From Prolixibacteraceae bacterium (GTDB lineage Bacteria > Bacteroidota > Bacteroidia > Bacteroidales > Prolixibacteraceae), in NCBI GenBank assembly GCA_019459485.1, contig JAIBEZ010000035.1:36511-100510 (forward strand): DNA of 64,000 nucleotides, read 5' to 3'. How positions within the stretch are numbered: the stretch's first letter is position 1; the number at the start of each line of letters is the position of its first letter. Shown here piece after piece: positions 37,455 through 46,589 of this stretch. Both the position numbers and the translations under genes were made by a program. The notes under the pieces are model-generated. The model had not been told where the DNA came from. It was given only the letters and a program-made list of their open reading frames with translations, and did not search any database.

Positions 37455-38819
37455 ATGGCACAGAAACCTTCGATTCCAAAAGGAACACGCGATTTTTCAC
37501 CGGTTGAAATGACAAACCGGAACTATATTTTCGACTCGATTAAAAGTATTTTCAGATTGTACGGATTTCAACCCATTGAAACTCCGGCAATGGAAAACCT
37601 ATCGACCTTGATGGGAAAATACGGTGAAGAAGGTGACAAGCTGCTGTTCAAAATTCTGAATTCGGGCGATTTTGCCGCTGCCCCAACCGAACAGGAATTG
37701 CTTGAAAGAAACAGCATCCGGCTTACCAATAAAATTTCGGAAAAGGGTTTGCGCTATGACCTGACTGTACCTTTTGCCCGTTATGTGGTTCAGTATAGAA
37801 ATGACATTTCATTTCCGTTTAAACGGTACCAGATTCAACCCGTTTGGCGCGCTGATCGTCCGCAGAAAGGCCGGTACCGCGAGTTTTACCAGTGCGACGT
37901 TGACATTGTTGGCAGCGATTCGTTGCTCAACGAAATGGAACTGGTGCAGATTGTTGATGCGGTTTTTACCAAGCTGAAAATCAATACAGTTGTAAAAATC
38001 AATAATCGTAAAATTCTCGCCGGAATTGCCGAAGTAATCGGCGAAAAAGACCGGATTGTAGATATCACCGTTGCAATCGACAAGTTGGATAAGATCGGTC
38101 TGGAGAAAGTAAATGAGGAATTGCTCGAAAAAGGTATTCCGCAGGTCGCTGTCGATAAACTTCAGCCGATACTGCATTTGTCGGGCTCTGTTTCTGAAAA
38201 ATTAGAGCAACTGGAATCGGCAATTGGTCAATCTGAAAGCGGTGCAAAAGGAATCGCCGAAATGCGCACTTTGTTCGCCTACCTCGCACCTTTCAAATTA
38301 AATACTGAAGTTGAACTGGATTTGACGCTTGCCCGTGGACTGAATTATTATACCGGAGCTATTTTCGAGGTAAAAGCAAAAGATGTTGCAATGGGCAGCA
38401 TCTGCGGAGGTGGCCGTTACGACGATTTGACCGGAATTTTTGGTATGCCGGGCGTTTCAGGAGTTGGCATTTCATTCGGCGCCGACCGTATTTACGATGT
38501 ACTCACACAATTGCAATTGTTCCCTGCTGCGACGGTCGATTCAACCAAACTGTTGTTTGTAAACCTTGGTGTTGCCGAAGAAGCTTTCTGTTTGCCGGTT
38601 TTGGCAGAGGTTAGGAAAGCCGGAATCAACGCGGAAATTTTCCCTGATCAGAGCAAAATGAAAAAGCAAATGACCTGGGCAAATAATAAAAATATCCCGT
38701 TTGTGGCAATTGTTGGCGAAGATGAACTTGCACAAGGCAAAATAAACCTGAAAAACATGCTTTCGGGCGACCAGCAATTGGTCGATGCACAGGAACTGAT
38801 AAAAATCCTTTCAGCATAA
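37455..38819 (+). CDS. hisS: Histidyl-tRNA synthetase
   Basis: Class II synthetase charging tRNA-His. The open frame extends upstream to 37335, but the -7 element lies inside that extension and family homology begins at [16 protein letters not shown], so the ATG at 37455 is chosen (454 residues). Motif 2 is in [19 protein letters not shown], the histidine A motif is [10 protein letters not shown], and motif 3 includes [18 protein letters not shown]. The C-terminal anticodon-binding domain spans about 360-454. Confidence 0.97.
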   Translation: MAQKPSIPKGTRDFSPVEMTNRNYIFDSIKSIFRLYGFQPIETPAMENLSTLMGKYGEEGDKLLFKILNSGDFAAAPTEQELLERNSIRLTNKISEKGLRYDLTVPFARYVVQYRNDISFPFKRYQIQPVWRADRPQKGRYREFYQCDVDIVGSDSLLNEMELVQIVDAVFTKLKINTVVKINNRKILAGIAEVIGEKDRIVDITVAIDKLDKIGLEKVNEELLEKGIPQVAVDKLQPILHLSGSVSEKLEQLESAIGQSESGAKGIAEMRTLFAYLAPFKLNTEVELDLTLARGLNYYTGAIFEVKAKDVAMGSICGGGRYDDLTGIFGMPGVSGVGISFGADRIYDVLTQLQLFPAATVDSTKLLFVNLGVAEEAFCLPVLAEVRKAGINAEIFPDQSKMKKQMTWANNKNIPFVAIVGEDELAQGKINLKNMLSGDQQLVDAQELIKILSA

Positions 38820-38835
38820 AAATCGTTTGCTTTAC

Positions 38836-38855
38836 TTCCTGAAAATTTTCAGGAA
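38836..38855. repeat. 20-bp perfect palindrome after hisS
   Basis: TTCCTGAAAATTTTCAGGAA, 16 bp past the hisS stop. No T run follows, so it is a weak terminator candidate or a protein-binding site. Confidence 0.5.
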
Positions 38856-38930
38856 TGATCTTTTTACTTAAAGAATACAGGTTTTCAAAATCCATTGGGG
38901 GCGACATCCGTTGTCCCTGAAATCTCATTA

Positions 38931-39047
38931 GTTCCAAGTTTCAGGTTCCAAGTTTCAAGTTGTGCCTTGAAAGTACGTAATCTGAATTCTGGATAGTTTT
39001 CTTATTTCTTATTTTTTCTTCGATATTCAATATTGGTTATTGAATAT
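38931..39047. repeat. Short intergenic repeats before hutH
   Basis: Two tandem 14-bp copies of GTTCCAAGTTTCAG (38931-38958), then an inverted repeat ATATTCAATA-TTGGT-TATTGAATAT (39023-39047). Both resemble dispersed intergenic repeats. No gene or clear promoter is visible in this gap. Confidence 0.7.
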
Positions 39048-39104
39048 TGGAAATTTAATATCCAATACACAAAAACTTCATTTCCATTTAATAACAATTA
39101 TCTC

Positions 39105-40604
39105 ATGACCAGAGAAATTCATTATATATCACCTGAACAGCTTACTTATCCAATTATTGAGCAAATTCTGGAATGCCGGAAAATGCTGGTGCTTTCGGAC
39201 GAGTCAGTCGCGCTGATTGAAAAAAGCAAAGCGTATCTCGACCGGAAAATGAGCGAAACCGATGGCCCTTTGTATGGCATTAATACTGGTTTTGGAGCAT
39301 TGTGCAACATCGAAGTATCAAAAGACGATTTAAGTAAATTGCAGGAAAACCTTGTGATTTCACATGCCTGCAATCTCGGCCCCGAAATTCCGCAGGATGT
39401 GGTTCGTTTAATGCTTTTACTAAAAGCACACGCACTTGCAAAGGGAAATTCTGCTGTTCAGTTGATCACTGTTCAGCGAATTCTGGATTTGTACAACGAC
39501 GATATTTTATCGATTGTGTGTGAACAAGGTTCGCTCGGGGCAAGCGGAGATTTAGCCCCGTTGGCGAAACTGTTTCTGCCCTTGCTTGGTTTGGGCGAGG
39601 TTTATCACCACGGAATAAAAAAATCAGCATCAGAAGTATTGCTGGAAATGGGGTGGGAGCCAATCCGGCTTCAGGCAAAAGAAGGATTGGCATTGCTGAA
39701 CGGGACTCAGTTTATGAGCGCCCATGCCGTTTTTACACTCCTGAAATCTTTCCGGTTGCTCGATTATGCAGATATCATTGGCGCTTTGTCGCTCGATAGT
39801 TTCGATGGACTGATCGAACCATTTATGGCCCAGGTTCAGGAAATCAGGCCGCATGCGGGGCAGATAAAAACTGCTGCCAATTTTAGAGATTTGCTTGAGG
39901 GCAGCGAATTGATCAGCCGAAAAAAGAAGCATGTTCAGGATCCGTATTCATTCCGGTGTATTCCGCAGGTTCACGGTGCGGTTAAAGATGCGGTGAATTA
40001 CGTGGCCGGCGTGGTCGAAACTGAAATCAATTCGGTAACTGATAATCCAACTGTATTTCCGGATGATGACCTGATAATTTCAGGAGGAAATTTCCATGGC
40101 GAACCGCTGGCTTTATCGTTGGACTTTCTGGCAATTGCGTTGTCCGAAATTGGAAGTATTTCCGAAAGGCGCACCTACCGGCTCATTTCCGGTGATCATC
40201 AGCTTCCGGAGTTTTTGGTTGCCAATCCGGGATTGAATTCAGGATTTATGATTCCACAGTATGCTGCGGCATCCATTGTCAGTCAGAATAAACAGTTGAG
40301 TACGCCTGCATCGGTTGATTCCATTCCATCGTCAAACGAGCAGGAGGACCATGTGAGCATGGGCGGAAATGCTGCCACAAAAGTATTGAAAGTGGCAACG
40401 AATATTTACAGTATTTTAGCCATCGAACTGTACAATGCGGCGCAGGCCATGGAATTCAGACGACCTGCAAAATCCTCAGTTTATCTTGAAAGTTTTTTGG
40501 CCGATTACCGAAAGGTAGTTTCGTTTGTTGAAGAAGATACGCTGATGTATGTTGGAATCAATAAAACCATTGAGTTTCTGGAGAAGGGAAAATATTCTTT
40601 GTAA
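39105..40604 (+). CDS. hutH: Histidine ammonia-lyase (aromatic amino acid lyase family)
   Basis: Converts L-histidine to urocanate and ammonia in the cytoplasm. 499 residues from the ATG at 39105. The frame's longer upstream start has no homology. The self-forming MIO cofactor triad Ala146-Ser147-Gly148 lies in LGASGDLAPLA. Other family marks are YGINTGFGAL, the LVISHACNLG segment (SH, as in HAL rather than PAL), and DNPTVFPDDD. hutU, hutI and the formiminoglutamate gene are not in the window, so it stands alone. A related aromatic lyase specificity cannot be fully excluded. Confidence 0.92.
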   Translation: MTREIHYISPEQLTYPIIEQILECRKMLVLSDESVALIEKSKAYLDRKMSETDGPLYGINTGFGALCNIEVSKDDLSKLQENLVISHACNLGPEIPQDVVRLMLLLKAHALAKGNSAVQLITVQRILDLYNDDILSIVCEQGSLGASGDLAPLAKLFLPLLGLGEVYHHGIKKSASEVLLEMGWEPIRLQAKEGLALLNGTQFMSAHAVFTLLKSFRLLDYADIIGALSLDSFDGLIEPFMAQVQEIRPHAGQIKTAANFRDLLEGSELISRKKKHVQDPYSFRCIPQVHGAVKDAVNYVAGVVETEINSVTDNPTVFPDDDLIISGGNFHGEPLALSLDFLAIALSEIGSISERRTYRLISGDHQLPEFLVANPGLNSGFMIPQYAAASIVSQNKQLSTPASVDSIPSSNEQEDHVSMGGNAATKVLKVATNIYSILAIELYNAAQAMEFRRPAKSSVYLESFLADYRKVVSFVEEDTLMYVGINKTIEFLEKGKYSL

Positions 40605-40607
40605 ATA

Positions 40608-40638
40608 GAAAAAAAGCCGGAATTTCCGGCTTTTTTCT
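40608..40638. terminator. Bidirectional terminator between hutH and the Spy-like gene
   Basis: GAAAAAAAGCCGG / CCGGCTTTTTTC with a 5-nt loop. It serves both convergent transcripts. Confidence 0.85.
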
Positions 40639-41095
40639 ATTCTCCCTTTTTTCCCCTTCTATATTCCCTGATCAGATGCGACCTGAATTCATTTTCGGTC
40701 CGGTACATCATCAGTACTTTTTTCTTTGGCAATATTTTCAGAAACTGTTTGTTGTATTCTTTGAGCAAAAGTGCATCTTTCTCGAATGAGCCAATATAAT
40801 TGTTGGTCAGTTTTTCGATTTCTGAATCCGATAATTTTGCAAAATCTTCATCCGACATCCGTTCAAATTCGTGGATTTGCCGTTTAATGTCAAATCTTTT
40901 CTTTTCAAATTCATTGTAAACCGGCCAGAATGCCTGTGCTTCGGCTGGCTTTAAATCGAGTTTGCTGGTGAAAAATGATATTTTTTCGGCTTTTATTTTT
41001 TCGAACATTTCAGGATTTCCACCTCTTCTTTCCTGGGCATTAAGGCCCGTAAAGCAGAAGATCGCGAGAATAATAACAGTATATAACTTTTTCAT
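40637..41095 (-). CDS. Spy/CpxP-like periplasmic protein
   Basis: 152 residues with a signal peptide (MKKLYTVIILAIFCFTGLNAQ). The mature part is helical and charged, FFTSKLDLKPAEAQAFWPVYNEFEKKR, a pattern of Spy/LTXXQ-type periplasmic chaperones or envelope stress adaptors in Bacteroidota. It is the last gene after an ECF sigma factor and its putative anti-sigma factor, 6 bp apart from the latter, suggesting a stress-response output. The function is inferred. Confidence 0.72.
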   Translation of the reverse strand: MKKLYTVIILAIFCFTGLNAQERRGGNPEMFEKIKAEKISFFTSKLDLKPAEAQAFWPVYNEFEKKRFDIKRQIHEFERMSDEDFAKLSDSEIEKLTNNYIGSFEKDALLLKEYNKQFLKILPKKKVLMMYRTENEFRSHLIREYRRGKKGE

Positions 41096-41101
41096 GGCAT
41101 T

Positions 41102-41566
41102 TTAATTTTGTATTTCAGAATAAATTTCAAGATCGTTCATGTCAGTAGAAAGATAGGCTAGTATTTCATCCGGTTTTATTTCAGAAAGAGCGTTCGTTTC
41201 ATCTCCCAATATTGTATTGAACAAAGAGTTTTCGTCAAATAATGAAAAATTGAGGGCGTAAGCATCCATAGTGTCAAAAGAGCTTGAATCAGTTGTCTCA
41301 GATTTGACAAGGTTGTTTGGCGAAAAGTATTTTATCGGGTAATAAGCGAGCAAATAAACAATTGCAAAGCTTGCAGCAAGTCCCAGAACTGGCTTAAGTA
41401 ATTGGAATATTTTACCTGATTTTGAAGTCGTCTTATTTTTTGCCTCATGTTCAATTGCACCCATCACCCTGTCTTCGATTGAATCGAAATAGTGATCGGG
41501 AGTTCGAAACGGGTTCGCTTTTGGCCGTTTCAGAAATTCTGGTTCTATGTTTTCGTCTTCGTACAT
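41102..41566 (-). CDS. Putative anti-sigma factor, single membrane segment
   Basis: 154 residues. A cytoplasmic N-terminus (FLKRPKANPFRTPDHYFDSIEDRVM) is followed by one membrane helix at about residues 57-73 (LGLAASFAIVYLLAYYPI) and an acidic periplasmic tail. This fits small Bacteroidota anti-sigma factors, although no zinc (ZAS) motif is present. The position directly after the sigma gene and before the Spy-like gene supports the assignment. Confidence 0.65.
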   Translation of the reverse strand: MYEDENIEPEFLKRPKANPFRTPDHYFDSIEDRVMGAIEHEAKNKTTSKSGKIFQLLKPVLGLAASFAIVYLLAYYPIKYFSPNNLVKSETTDSSSFDTMDAYALNFSLFDENSLFNTILGDETNALSEIKPDEILAYLSTDMNDLEIYSEIQN

Positions 41567-41678
41567 GATTTTTTATTTATATGGCTTTGACATCATTAGT
41601 TCAAAATAGTTTAATCCGTATTGTTTTTATGCCTGAATATCTTATTAATAGCAGTCACCATCAGTTCGAATTATAAAA

Positions 41679-42239
41679 TTAGGAACCTATGCCGGGTTCG
41701 TGTGTCTTTACGAATTCCTCCACTTTCTTTACCGCGTGATGGTAGGAGGCTTTTAGCGCTCCAACAGATGTTTCAAGAATCGCCGACATATCTTCGTATT
41801 TTATTTCTTCAAAATATTTCATATTAAAAACCAGCCGCTGTTTGTCAGGCAATGTTGCAATTGCTTTCTGTAAAAGTAACTGCCATTCATCGCCATCGAA
41901 ATAGGTGTCACTTTCAAGGTTTTCCAGCAAATATTCGTTAACATCGGTTAATCCCGGCATCATTCTGCGTTTACGCTGATTCAGAAAAGTAATTGATTCG
42001 TTGGTCGCAATTCGGTATAGCCATGTGAATATGCTCGATTCAGCCCTGAACGTGTCAATTCCATTCCAAACTTTTATCAGTGTGTTTTGCAGTACATCAT
42101 CGGCATCGTCGTGGTTCAATACCATTTTTCGTATGTGCCAGTATAACCGCTCCTTGTATTTAGAAACGAGATGCCTGAAAGCAAGTTCCCTTGTTGAAGG
42201 ATCTTTCAGACTCTCTAATATTTGCAAGTCATCGGTCAT
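41679..42239 (-). CDS. ECF-type RNA polymerase sigma factor
   Basis: 186 residues with region 2 (AFRHLVSKYKERLYWHIRKMV, DDADDVLQNTLIKVWNGIDTFR, SIFTWLYRIATNESI) and region 4 (LPDKQRLVFNMKYFEEIKYEDMSAILETSVGALKASYHHAVKKV). No extra domains. First gene of the sigma/anti-sigma/Spy-like set. A gap of 112 bp precedes the anti-sigma gene. Confidence 0.93.
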   Translation of the reverse strand: MTDDLQILESLKDPSTRELAFRHLVSKYKERLYWHIRKMVLNHDDADDVLQNTLIKVWNGIDTFRAESSIFTWLYRIATNESITFLNQRKRRMMPGLTDVNEYLLENLESDTYFDGDEWQLLLQKAIATLPDKQRLVFNMKYFEEIKYEDMSAILETSVGALKASYHHAVKKVEEFVKTHEPGIGS

Positions 42240-42300
42240 ACTTTAAAATTGTTGCTAATCTGACATTAAAAAAGGAGAATGGTTTAATATGGCAAGACAC

Positions 42301-42350
42301 AGTGTCCAGTCTCAGTGAAATGCAAACCCTGGCTGAATACTGACAACTTT
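42301..42350. repeat. Dispersed AGTCTCAGT-type intergenic repeat
   Basis: CAGTGTCCAGTCTCAGTG and CTGAATACTGAC words match the families at 1793 and 13940. Confidence 0.55.
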
Positions 42351-42351
42351 T

Positions 42352-43101
42352 CTATTCAATCCTGAAATTCAGTCCTTCCTCTTTCAGTTTTTCATAAACC
42401 TGAATGTCGAACTGATATAATTTGGCGGCACGGTGGGCGACATTTTGCTGTTTTTTTCCTGAATCGATCAGTAATTCCATTTTTGCCAGCTTTTTCCTGA
42501 AGTTTCGGGTATCCATTTTTTTATTCAGGATCACTTCGTATAAAGATTGTATTTCGGTCAATGTAAAATTTTCAGGAAGAAGATGAAAGCCAACCGGATG
42601 GTACATTACTTCCTGTCTTAATTTTATGAGCGCCTGTTCGATGATTTTGTCATGATCGAAACATAATGGAGGCAACTCGTTCAGGTTAAACCATTGCAAC
42701 GATTTTGCCAGGCCCGATTGTTTCAGATGGTAATAATCTGGATTTATCAGCGCATAATATCCAATGGTAATTACCCTCGTATAGGGCACTCTTTCGAGTG
42801 AACCAAAAGTGTGAATTTGTTGCAGAAAAACATTGTTTACACCTGTTGCCTGAAAAAGCAATGCTTTGGCAAATTCATCAAGATCTTGATTCTCCGGTAC
42901 GTGGCTGCCAAAAAGGCTCCAGTAATGGTCGCTGGTTAATACCGGATGCTGTTCGTATAGCTTTTTGATTTGATCTGTAGTAACCTGTTCCGGAAGTGAT
43001 CGTTTGAGTGCATCTTTATCAATCTGATTGAGTAAAACACGCAAACCTGAATTGTCAAATCCAAAAATGACACAATCTACAGAAATGGAATTTAAAATCA
43101 T
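42352..43101 (-). CDS. NrtR-like regulator: inactive Nudix domain plus winged helix
   Basis: 249 residues. Residues about 1-150 follow the Nudix fold (VDCVIFGFDNSGLRVLLNQI, YWSLFGSHVPENQDLDEFAKALLFQATGV), but the Nudix-box REUXEE glutamates are replaced (ALLFQA), so hydrolysis is not expected. Residues about 160-249 form the NrtR-type winged helix (LTEIQSLYEVILNKKMDTRNFRKKLAKM, IDSGKKQQNVAHRAAKLYQF). Such proteins sense ADP-ribose-like or sugar ligands and repress or activate metabolic operons. Target genes here are unknown. Minus-strand -7 element just upstream. Confidence 0.85.
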   Translation of the reverse strand: MILNSISVDCVIFGFDNSGLRVLLNQIDKDALKRSLPEQVTTDQIKKLYEQHPVLTSDHYWSLFGSHVPENQDLDEFAKALLFQATGVNNVFLQQIHTFGSLERVPYTRVITIGYYALINPDYYHLKQSGLAKSLQWFNLNELPPLCFDHDKIIEQALIKLRQEVMYHPVGFHLLPENFTLTEIQSLYEVILNKKMDTRNFRKKLAKMELLIDSGKKQQNVAHRAAKLYQFDIQVYEKLKEEGLNFRIE

Positions 43102-43119
43102 GATGAATTACATTTTTTG

Positions 43120-43127
43120 CAAAAGTA
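43120..43127 (-). promoter_or_regulatory. -7 element of the NrtR-like gene
   Basis: TACTTTTG on the minus strand, 18 bp before the ATG. No clear -33. Confidence 0.4.
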
Positions 43128-43251
43128 CTAAACATGAATATATTATCTCTCTTTATAATAATTTTATTGGTGGCTATTTTAACATTGCTGATAAATGAGT
43201 TATAAAAAACACGTATCAAATTATTAATGCTACGAAATTTGCTGATTAGAT

Positions 43252-43259
43252 TATCTTTG
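43252..43259 (+). promoter_or_regulatory. -7 element of ychF
   Basis: TATCTTTG 25 bp before the ychF ATG. Confidence 0.4.
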
Positions 43260-43284
43260 CACGAAATTTAAAAAATAAGAATTC

Positions 43285-44385
43285 ATGGCTTTACAGTGTG
43301 GGATAGTAGGAATGCCCAATGTCGGAAAATCGACACTTTTTAATTGTTTATCGAATGCAAAGGCGCAGTCTGCGAACTTCCCGTTTTGCACCATTGAACC
43401 CAATTTGGGCGTAATAACCGTGCCCGACGACCGTTTGATCAAACTTGAAGAATTGGTTCATCCTGAAAGGGTGGTTCCAACCACCGTAGAGATTGTTGAC
43501 ATTGCAGGTTTGGTAAAAGGGGCAAGTAAGGGCGAAGGACTTGGCAATAAGTTTCTTGCAAATATCAGGGAAACAGATGCCATCATTCATGTATTAAGGT
43601 GTTTTGACAATGATAACATTACCCATGTTGATCATACTATCAATCCCGTTCGCGATAAAGAGACCATTGATATTGAACTTCAGTTGAAGGACCTTGAAAC
43701 TGTTGAAACTCGTCTTTCGAAAGTTGAAAGGCAAGCGAAGACAGGGAACGACCCGGAAGCAAAACGGCTGTTTAAAGTTTTGAACATGTACAAAGATGCA
43801 CTTGTTCAGGGAAAATCGGCCCGTACAGTTGAGATGGATGAAGCGGATACAAAGGTGGCAAAAGATCTCCAATTGCTTACAAATAAACCTATCCTGTATG
43901 TTTGTAATATCGATGAAGCTTCAGTTGTAACCGGAAACGCTTATGTGGATGCAGTAAAAGAAGCCATTAAGGACGAAAACGCCGAAATGCTGATGATTGC
44001 AGCCGCAACAGAAGCAGATATAGCAGAACTGGAGAGCTTTGAAGAACGTCAGATGTTCCTTGAAGATCTGGGATTAAAGGAATCCGGTGTGCATAAACTA
44101 ATTAAAACCGCGTATAAACTGCTTCAACTCGAAACTTATTTCACTGCCGGAGTAAAAGAGGTTCGCGCATGGACCTACAAACGTGGGTTTAAAGCGCCGC
44201 AAGCTGCCGGAGTAATTCATACCGATTTTGAAAAAGGGTTTATCAGGGCTGAAGTAATCAAATACAATGATTTCATTGCCCTTAAATCGGAGCAGGCTTG
44301 TAAGGAAGCCGGAAAAATGGCTGTCGAAGGCAAGGAATATGTGGTGCAGGATGGCGATATCATGCATTTCAGGTTCAATGTTTAG
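43285..44385 (+). CDS. ychF: Redox-regulated ATPase YchF
   Basis: Obg-superfamily P-loop protein that binds ribosomes and prefers ATP over GTP. 366 residues. P loop GMPNVGKST, switch II DIAGLVKGAS, and, in place of NKxD, the NxxE motif (CNIDEASV) that explains ATP preference. The C-terminal TGS domain (TYFTAGVKEVRAWTYKRGF...) ends with the signature EGKEYVVQDGDIMHFRFNV. Monocistronic with its own terminator. Confidence 0.97.
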   Translation: MALQCGIVGMPNVGKSTLFNCLSNAKAQSANFPFCTIEPNLGVITVPDDRLIKLEELVHPERVVPTTVEIVDIAGLVKGASKGEGLGNKFLANIRETDAIIHVLRCFDNDNITHVDHTINPVRDKETIDIELQLKDLETVETRLSKVERQAKTGNDPEAKRLFKVLNMYKDALVQGKSARTVEMDEADTKVAKDLQLLTNKPILYVCNIDEASVVTGNAYVDAVKEAIKDENAEMLMIAAATEADIAELESFEERQMFLEDLGLKESGVHKLIKTAYKLLQLETYFTAGVKEVRAWTYKRGFKAPQAAGVIHTDFEKGFIRAEVIKYNDFIALKSEQACKEAGKMAVEGKEYVVQDGDIMHFRFNV

Positions 44386-44406
44386 GAATAATTTTACACA
44401 AATATT

Positions 44407-44435
44407 AAAAAGGCAGTCATTTTTGGCTGCCTTTT
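44407..44435 (+). terminator. Intrinsic terminator after ychF
   Basis: AAAAGGCAG / CTGCCTTTT with a 10-nt loop, then TGTGTTTTTTT. Apart from this and the asnB promoter the 44386-44757 gap shows nothing. Confidence 0.8.
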
Positions 44436-44705
44436 GTGTTTTTTTCAGGTTTTCTAATTGAAATTTCAAAAATAGCAACGCGATAAAAAATACATACTTT
44501 TTTCTGAACCTGGTGGTTTCATCACGGGGGTATCTTCAATAAATTTAAATAAATTCCAAAAGTAGTTCTGAAATGAATGGGGTGGCGGCTGAAAGAATCG
44601 TATTTTCTGAATTTCATGATTTTTATTTAAGTGTCAAAAATGTTATATAATGTCAATAAAACAAGAAAAAAGACAGTAAATGTTTTAAAAATAAATCAAA
44701 AAGAC

Positions 44706-44713
44706 TATTTTTG
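44706..44713 (+). promoter_or_regulatory. -7 element of asnB
   Basis: TATTTTTG, 44 bp before the asnB ATG. No TTTG at -33. Two TGTCAA words occur at about 44632 and 44651. Confidence 0.35.
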
Positions 44714-44757
44714 GGCACTATATTGACAAAAGAAAGAAAACATTTAAAACTTAAAAT

Positions 44758-46431
44758 ATGTGTGGATTTGTTGGTGTGTTTGATTTGAAAGAAAAATCAG
44801 AGGAATTGCGTCCTCAGGTTTTGAAGATGTCGAAGAAAATTCGTCATCGCGGACCAGATTGGTCTGGCGTTTTTTCGTGTGATAAAGCCATTCTCTCGCA
44901 CGAACGTTTGTCGATTGTTGATCCTGAATCAGGTGGTCAACCTTTGAAAAGCAGAGATGGAAAACTGATATTGGCTGTAAACGGCGAGATTTATAATCAT
45001 CAGGAAATCAGAAACCGGATGGGCGATTCCTACGATTTTATGACCCAATCGGACTGTGAAGTTATTTTAGCATTGTACCGCGAAAAAGGCATTGATTTTC
45101 TGGAAGATTTGAATGGAATTTTTGCTTTCGCATTGTACGATCAGGAGAAAGATGTGTATTTGGTTGCCCGCGACCATATCGGCATCATTCCTTTGTACCA
45201 GGGATGGGATAAATCAGGAAATTACTACGTAGCTTCCGAACTAAAATCGCTGGAAGGCATTTGCAACAATATCGAGGAATTTTTACCGGGCAAATATCTT
45301 TACAGTCCCGATGGCGAAATCAAAACATGGTACGAACGCGAATGGACATCGTTTGATGCAGTGAAAGACAACGGTTTTGACATCGCTGTTTTGCGAAAAG
45401 CGCTGGAAGATGCGGTTCACCGTCAGTTGATGTCGGATGTTCCTTATGGGGTGTTGCTTTCCGGAGGGCTCGATTCATCTGTTATTTCGGCAATTGCCAA
45501 AAAATATGCAGCCTACCGTATCGAATCTCAGGACTCAGAGCAGGCATACTGGCCCCAGTTGCATTCGTTTGCAGTAGGTCTGATCGGTTCTCCCGATCTG
45601 ATAGCTGCTAAAAAAGTGGCAGATCATATCGGAACCATTCATCATGAAATTCATTTTACCGTGCAGGATGGAATGGATGCCTTGCGCGATGTGATTTATC
45701 ACCTTGAAACGTATGATGTTACGACTGTTCGTGCCTCAACTCCAATGTATTTGCTTGCGCGTGTCATAAAATCGACTGGCGTAAAGATGGTGCTTTCGGG
45801 CGAAGGCGCCGATGAAATATTTGGTGGTTATCTGTATTTCCACAAAGCGCCCAATGCACAGGCATTTCATGAAGAAACGGTTCGTAAACTTGGTAAACTC
45901 CATTTGTACGATTGTTTACGTGCCAACAAATCGCTGGCAGCCTGGGGGGTTGAAGGTCGTGTTCCCTTCCTCGATAAAGAATTTCTGGATGTGGCCATGC
46001 GGATCAATCCTGAAGAAAAGATGGCCAAAAATGGCCGCATGGAAAAATGGATTGTGCGCAAAGCATTTGAAGATTATTTGCCGGAGAGTGTTGCATGGCG
46101 ACAGAAGGAGCAATTCTCGGATGGTGTTGGCTACAACTGGATCGATTCGCTGAAAGCCATGGTGGCCGAAAAAGTTACCGATGAACAAATGGCAACTGCA
46201 AAATTCAGGTTTCCAATCAATACACCACCATCGAAAGAAGAGTATTATTACCGCTCTATCTTTACCGAGCATTTCCCGTCAGATTCGGCTGCAAGTTGTG
46301 TTCCTTCGGTTCCATCAATTGCCTGCAGTACGCCAACTGCTCTTGAATGGGATGCCAGCTTTAAGAACAATGCCGATCCTTCAGGCCGCTCGGTAGGCAG
46401 TGTCCATCTTGAAGGTTATGTGGCTAAATAA
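44758..46431 (+). CDS. asnB: Asparagine synthase (glutamine-hydrolysing), class B
   Basis: Makes asparagine from aspartate with glutamine and ATP. 557 residues. Cys2 is the glutaminase nucleophile (MCGFVGVF), with RHRGPDWSG and the VNGEIYNHQEIR segment in the N-terminal domain. The ATP-pyrophosphatase loop SGGLDSS begins near residue 238, and SGEGADEIFGGYLYFHKAP is the asparagine-synthase signature. The Ser/Ala-rich end (AASCVPSVPSIACSTPTALEWD) matches bacterial AsnB. Monocistronic with terminator. Confidence 0.97.
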   Translation: MCGFVGVFDLKEKSEELRPQVLKMSKKIRHRGPDWSGVFSCDKAILSHERLSIVDPESGGQPLKSRDGKLILAVNGEIYNHQEIRNRMGDSYDFMTQSDCEVILALYREKGIDFLEDLNGIFAFALYDQEKDVYLVARDHIGIIPLYQGWDKSGNYYVASELKSLEGICNNIEEFLPGKYLYSPDGEIKTWYEREWTSFDAVKDNGFDIAVLRKALEDAVHRQLMSDVPYGVLLSGGLDSSVISAIAKKYAAYRIESQDSEQAYWPQLHSFAVGLIGSPDLIAAKKVADHIGTIHHEIHFTVQDGMDALRDVIYHLETYDVTTVRASTPMYLLARVIKSTGVKMVLSGEGADEIFGGYLYFHKAPNAQAFHEETVRKLGKLHLYDCLRANKSLAAWGVEGRVPFLDKEFLDVAMRINPEEKMAKNGRMEKWIVRKAFEDYLPESVAWRQKEQFSDGVGYNWIDSLKAMVAEKVTDEQMATAKFRFPINTPPSKEEYYYRSIFTEHFPSDSAASCVPSVPSIACSTPTALEWDASFKNNADPSGRSVGSVHLEGYVAK

Positions 46432-46483
46432 AAATGTTTTAGGTTTCAGTATAAATTTTCTCAGATTTCTGTTGAAACAGAAG

Positions 46484-46510
46484 AACCGGGCTTTTAGTCC
46501 GGTTTTTTTT
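46484..46510 (+). terminator. Intrinsic terminator after asnB
   Basis: AACCGG(G) / CCGGTT with an 8-nt loop region, then a run of eight T. Confidence 0.8.
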
Positions 46511-46589
46511 GTTAAAAGCAAGTAATCCTTGATTAAATTCTTTTATTTTGCAGACGATTGAAAGTCTAAAAAATATTAAAAAATCAATT

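Noticed and set aside
39105..40604. Phenylalanine or tyrosine ammonia-lyase
   Set aside because: The SH pair in LVISHACNLG and overall sequence fit histidine ammonia-lyase better, though specificity needs an assay.
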